Origin: Polaromonas eurypsychrophila
GTDB lineage: Bacteria; Pseudomonadota; Gammaproteobacteria; Burkholderiales; Burkholderiaceae_C
Length of the DNA: 64,000 nt
Assembly (NCBI RefSeq): GCF_014641715.1
Contig: NZ_BMIG01000002.1
Location: forward strand, 124,001-188,000
Direction of reading: 5' to 3'
Under the pieces are notes generated by a model. The model did not search any database, was not told where the DNA came from, and saw only the letters and a list, made by a program, of their open reading frames with translations. Numbering within the stretch: position 1 is the first letter of the stretch; the number at the start of each line of letters is the position of its first letter. Positions 63,334-64,000 of the stretch are shown here, piece by piece. A program made the translations under genes and the position numbers.

Positions 63334-63911
63334 CGCGTCGGGCTTTCCAGCGGCGGGTAACTGGCGGTCGGGGGCGCCATGGGTGCCGGCGGCGTTGCTG
63401 GCGCAACATTTGCGCCAGCTGGTTTTTTTTCAGCGGCTTTGAGTTGCTCGTCGGTCAGTTCCAGCACAGGCACCTTGCCAAATTTGCGGCGGGAGTCAAG
63501 TCTGGAGACAAATTCGGACTCGCTCGGCATGGCATCGCCCTCGAAGCGCTCCAACACGTCGTTCTTGAAAAACACCGTGAGCTTGAGCGCCTGCGGCTCG
63601 ACGTCCTGGCGCTTCAGGGTAAATACATAGTCCCAGCGATCCTCATGGAACACGCTGGTCAGCAAGGGCGTACCCAGCACCTCCCGCACCTGCGCCCGGA
63701 GCATGCCCGGCTTGAGCAGCTCGACCTGCTCCTTAGACACAAAATTGCCCTGGACGATCTCTATCTTGTAGGGCGTGATCCAGTTGACGGGGTTGATCTT
63801 GCTGTCGCTGAGCCCGCTGGTCATGCCCTTGATGCTGCCGCAAGCGGCCAGCACACTGCAAGCCAGAATGGTAAGGGCGGTTTGGATGCCGTGACGATTT
63901 TTTGCAGACAT
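63330..63911 (-). CDS. bamE: Outer membrane assembly lipoprotein BamE
   Basis: 193-aa lipoprotein of the BAM complex. The signal ends in the lipobox LAAC, then [16 protein letters not shown]; the SmpA/OmlA core is at ~45-130 ([42 protein letters not shown] in parts), followed by a Pro/Ala-rich tail. ATG at 63911 gives an ordinary lipoprotein signal; an upstream ATG at 63941 adds 10 residues. fur is often next to bamE, but the window ends at 64000 with no gene visible after 63941. Confidence 0.92.
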   Translation of the reverse strand: MSAKNRHGIQTALTILACSVLAACGSIKGMTSGLSDSKINPVNWITPYKIEIVQGNFVSKEQVELLKPGMLRAQVREVLGTPLLTSVFHEDRWDYVFTLKRQDVEPQALKLTVFFKNDVLERFEGDAMPSESEFVSRLDSRRKFGKVPVLELTDEQLKAAEKKPAGANVAPATPPAPMAPPTASYPPLESPTR

Positions 63912-64000
63912 GGGCTTGGGTGTAGCGATATGATTGATCATTGTAGCGGCAGGGTGTTCGCACCCTCATGGGTGCCCGTCAGCCCGCCGGGCCAGCGCCC

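Noticed and set aside
61687..63360. 557-codon plus-strand frame across exbB and dapB
   Set aside because: It runs antisense through two well-supported genes and an intergenic repeat, so it is not one protein.

Overview
The window is chromosomal DNA of a betaproteobacterium, most likely a Comamonadaceae member (Rhodoferax/Polaromonas-like). This is inferred from gene content and order (leuS-lptE-holA, recA-recX, exbB/exbD-dapB-bamE, a nar cluster carrying a PpiC-type isomerase and a carbonic anhydrase), from a betaproteobacterial-type GshA, and from two dispersed short repeat families. No species can be fixed from the sequence alone. No rRNA, tRNA or CRISPR array was found.

Region 1 (1-14.0 kb, all on the minus strand) is a signalling and type IV pilus island. 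In transcription order it encodes a CHASE2-Ser/Thr protein kinase, a PP2C phosphatase, an FHA protein, a CHASE2 class III nucleotide cyclase, a metallo-beta-lactamase-fold hydrolase resembling class II cyclic-nucleotide phosphodiesterases, a GAF-PilB assembly ATPase, major pilin, and a TfpX/TfpZ-like pilin accessory protein. It therefore holds writer, eraser and reader of protein phosphorylation, a maker and possible breaker of cyclic nucleotide, and a motor carrying a ligand-binding-type domain. The pilA-pilB end is duplicated. Two pilA genes differ by only four residues, and between them lies a decayed partial pilB split by an IS5-type element with recognisable inverted repeats and a frameshifted transposase.

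Region 2 (14-30 kb) is housekeeping and accessory: terC, sucCD, argC, recA-recX, a MarR regulator, a TctD/TctE-like two-component pair, a PuuD-like amidotransferase, kup, gshA, an orphan methyltransferase and proA.

Region 3 (30-52 kb, all minus) is one long run of overlapping or closely spaced genes for anaerobic nitrate respiration: narX-narL, then narK1-narK2-narGHJI, a PpiC-type isomerase, a beta carbonic anhydrase, a nitronate monooxygenase-like flavoenzyme, a B12-dependent ribonucleotide reductase, NnrS, a nitroreductase, a small conserved protein and a hemerythrin. The ribonucleotide reductase carries a full-length intein with a LAGLIDADG endonuclease. It sits between the catalytic Asn-Pro and the radical-bearing Cys of the active-site finger loop, so the enzyme cannot work until the intein is spliced out. 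The cluster joins nitrate/NO chemistry to oxygen-independent dNTP synthesis.

Region 4 (52-64 kb) has a SWIM-domain/SNF2-helicase pair, a tiny remnant of a type ISP-like restriction-modification gene, then holA, lptE, leuS, exbD/tolR, exbB/tolQ, dapB and bamE (minus strand).

Two repeat families run through the window. One is about 50 bp with a TTTTGATAGCTG start and a GGCCGTTTTTG end; copies occur between genes and also, in frame, inside proA and leuS. The other is a GC-rich 90-180 bp family starting GGCCCCCACG, one copy of which forms the 3' end of exbB.
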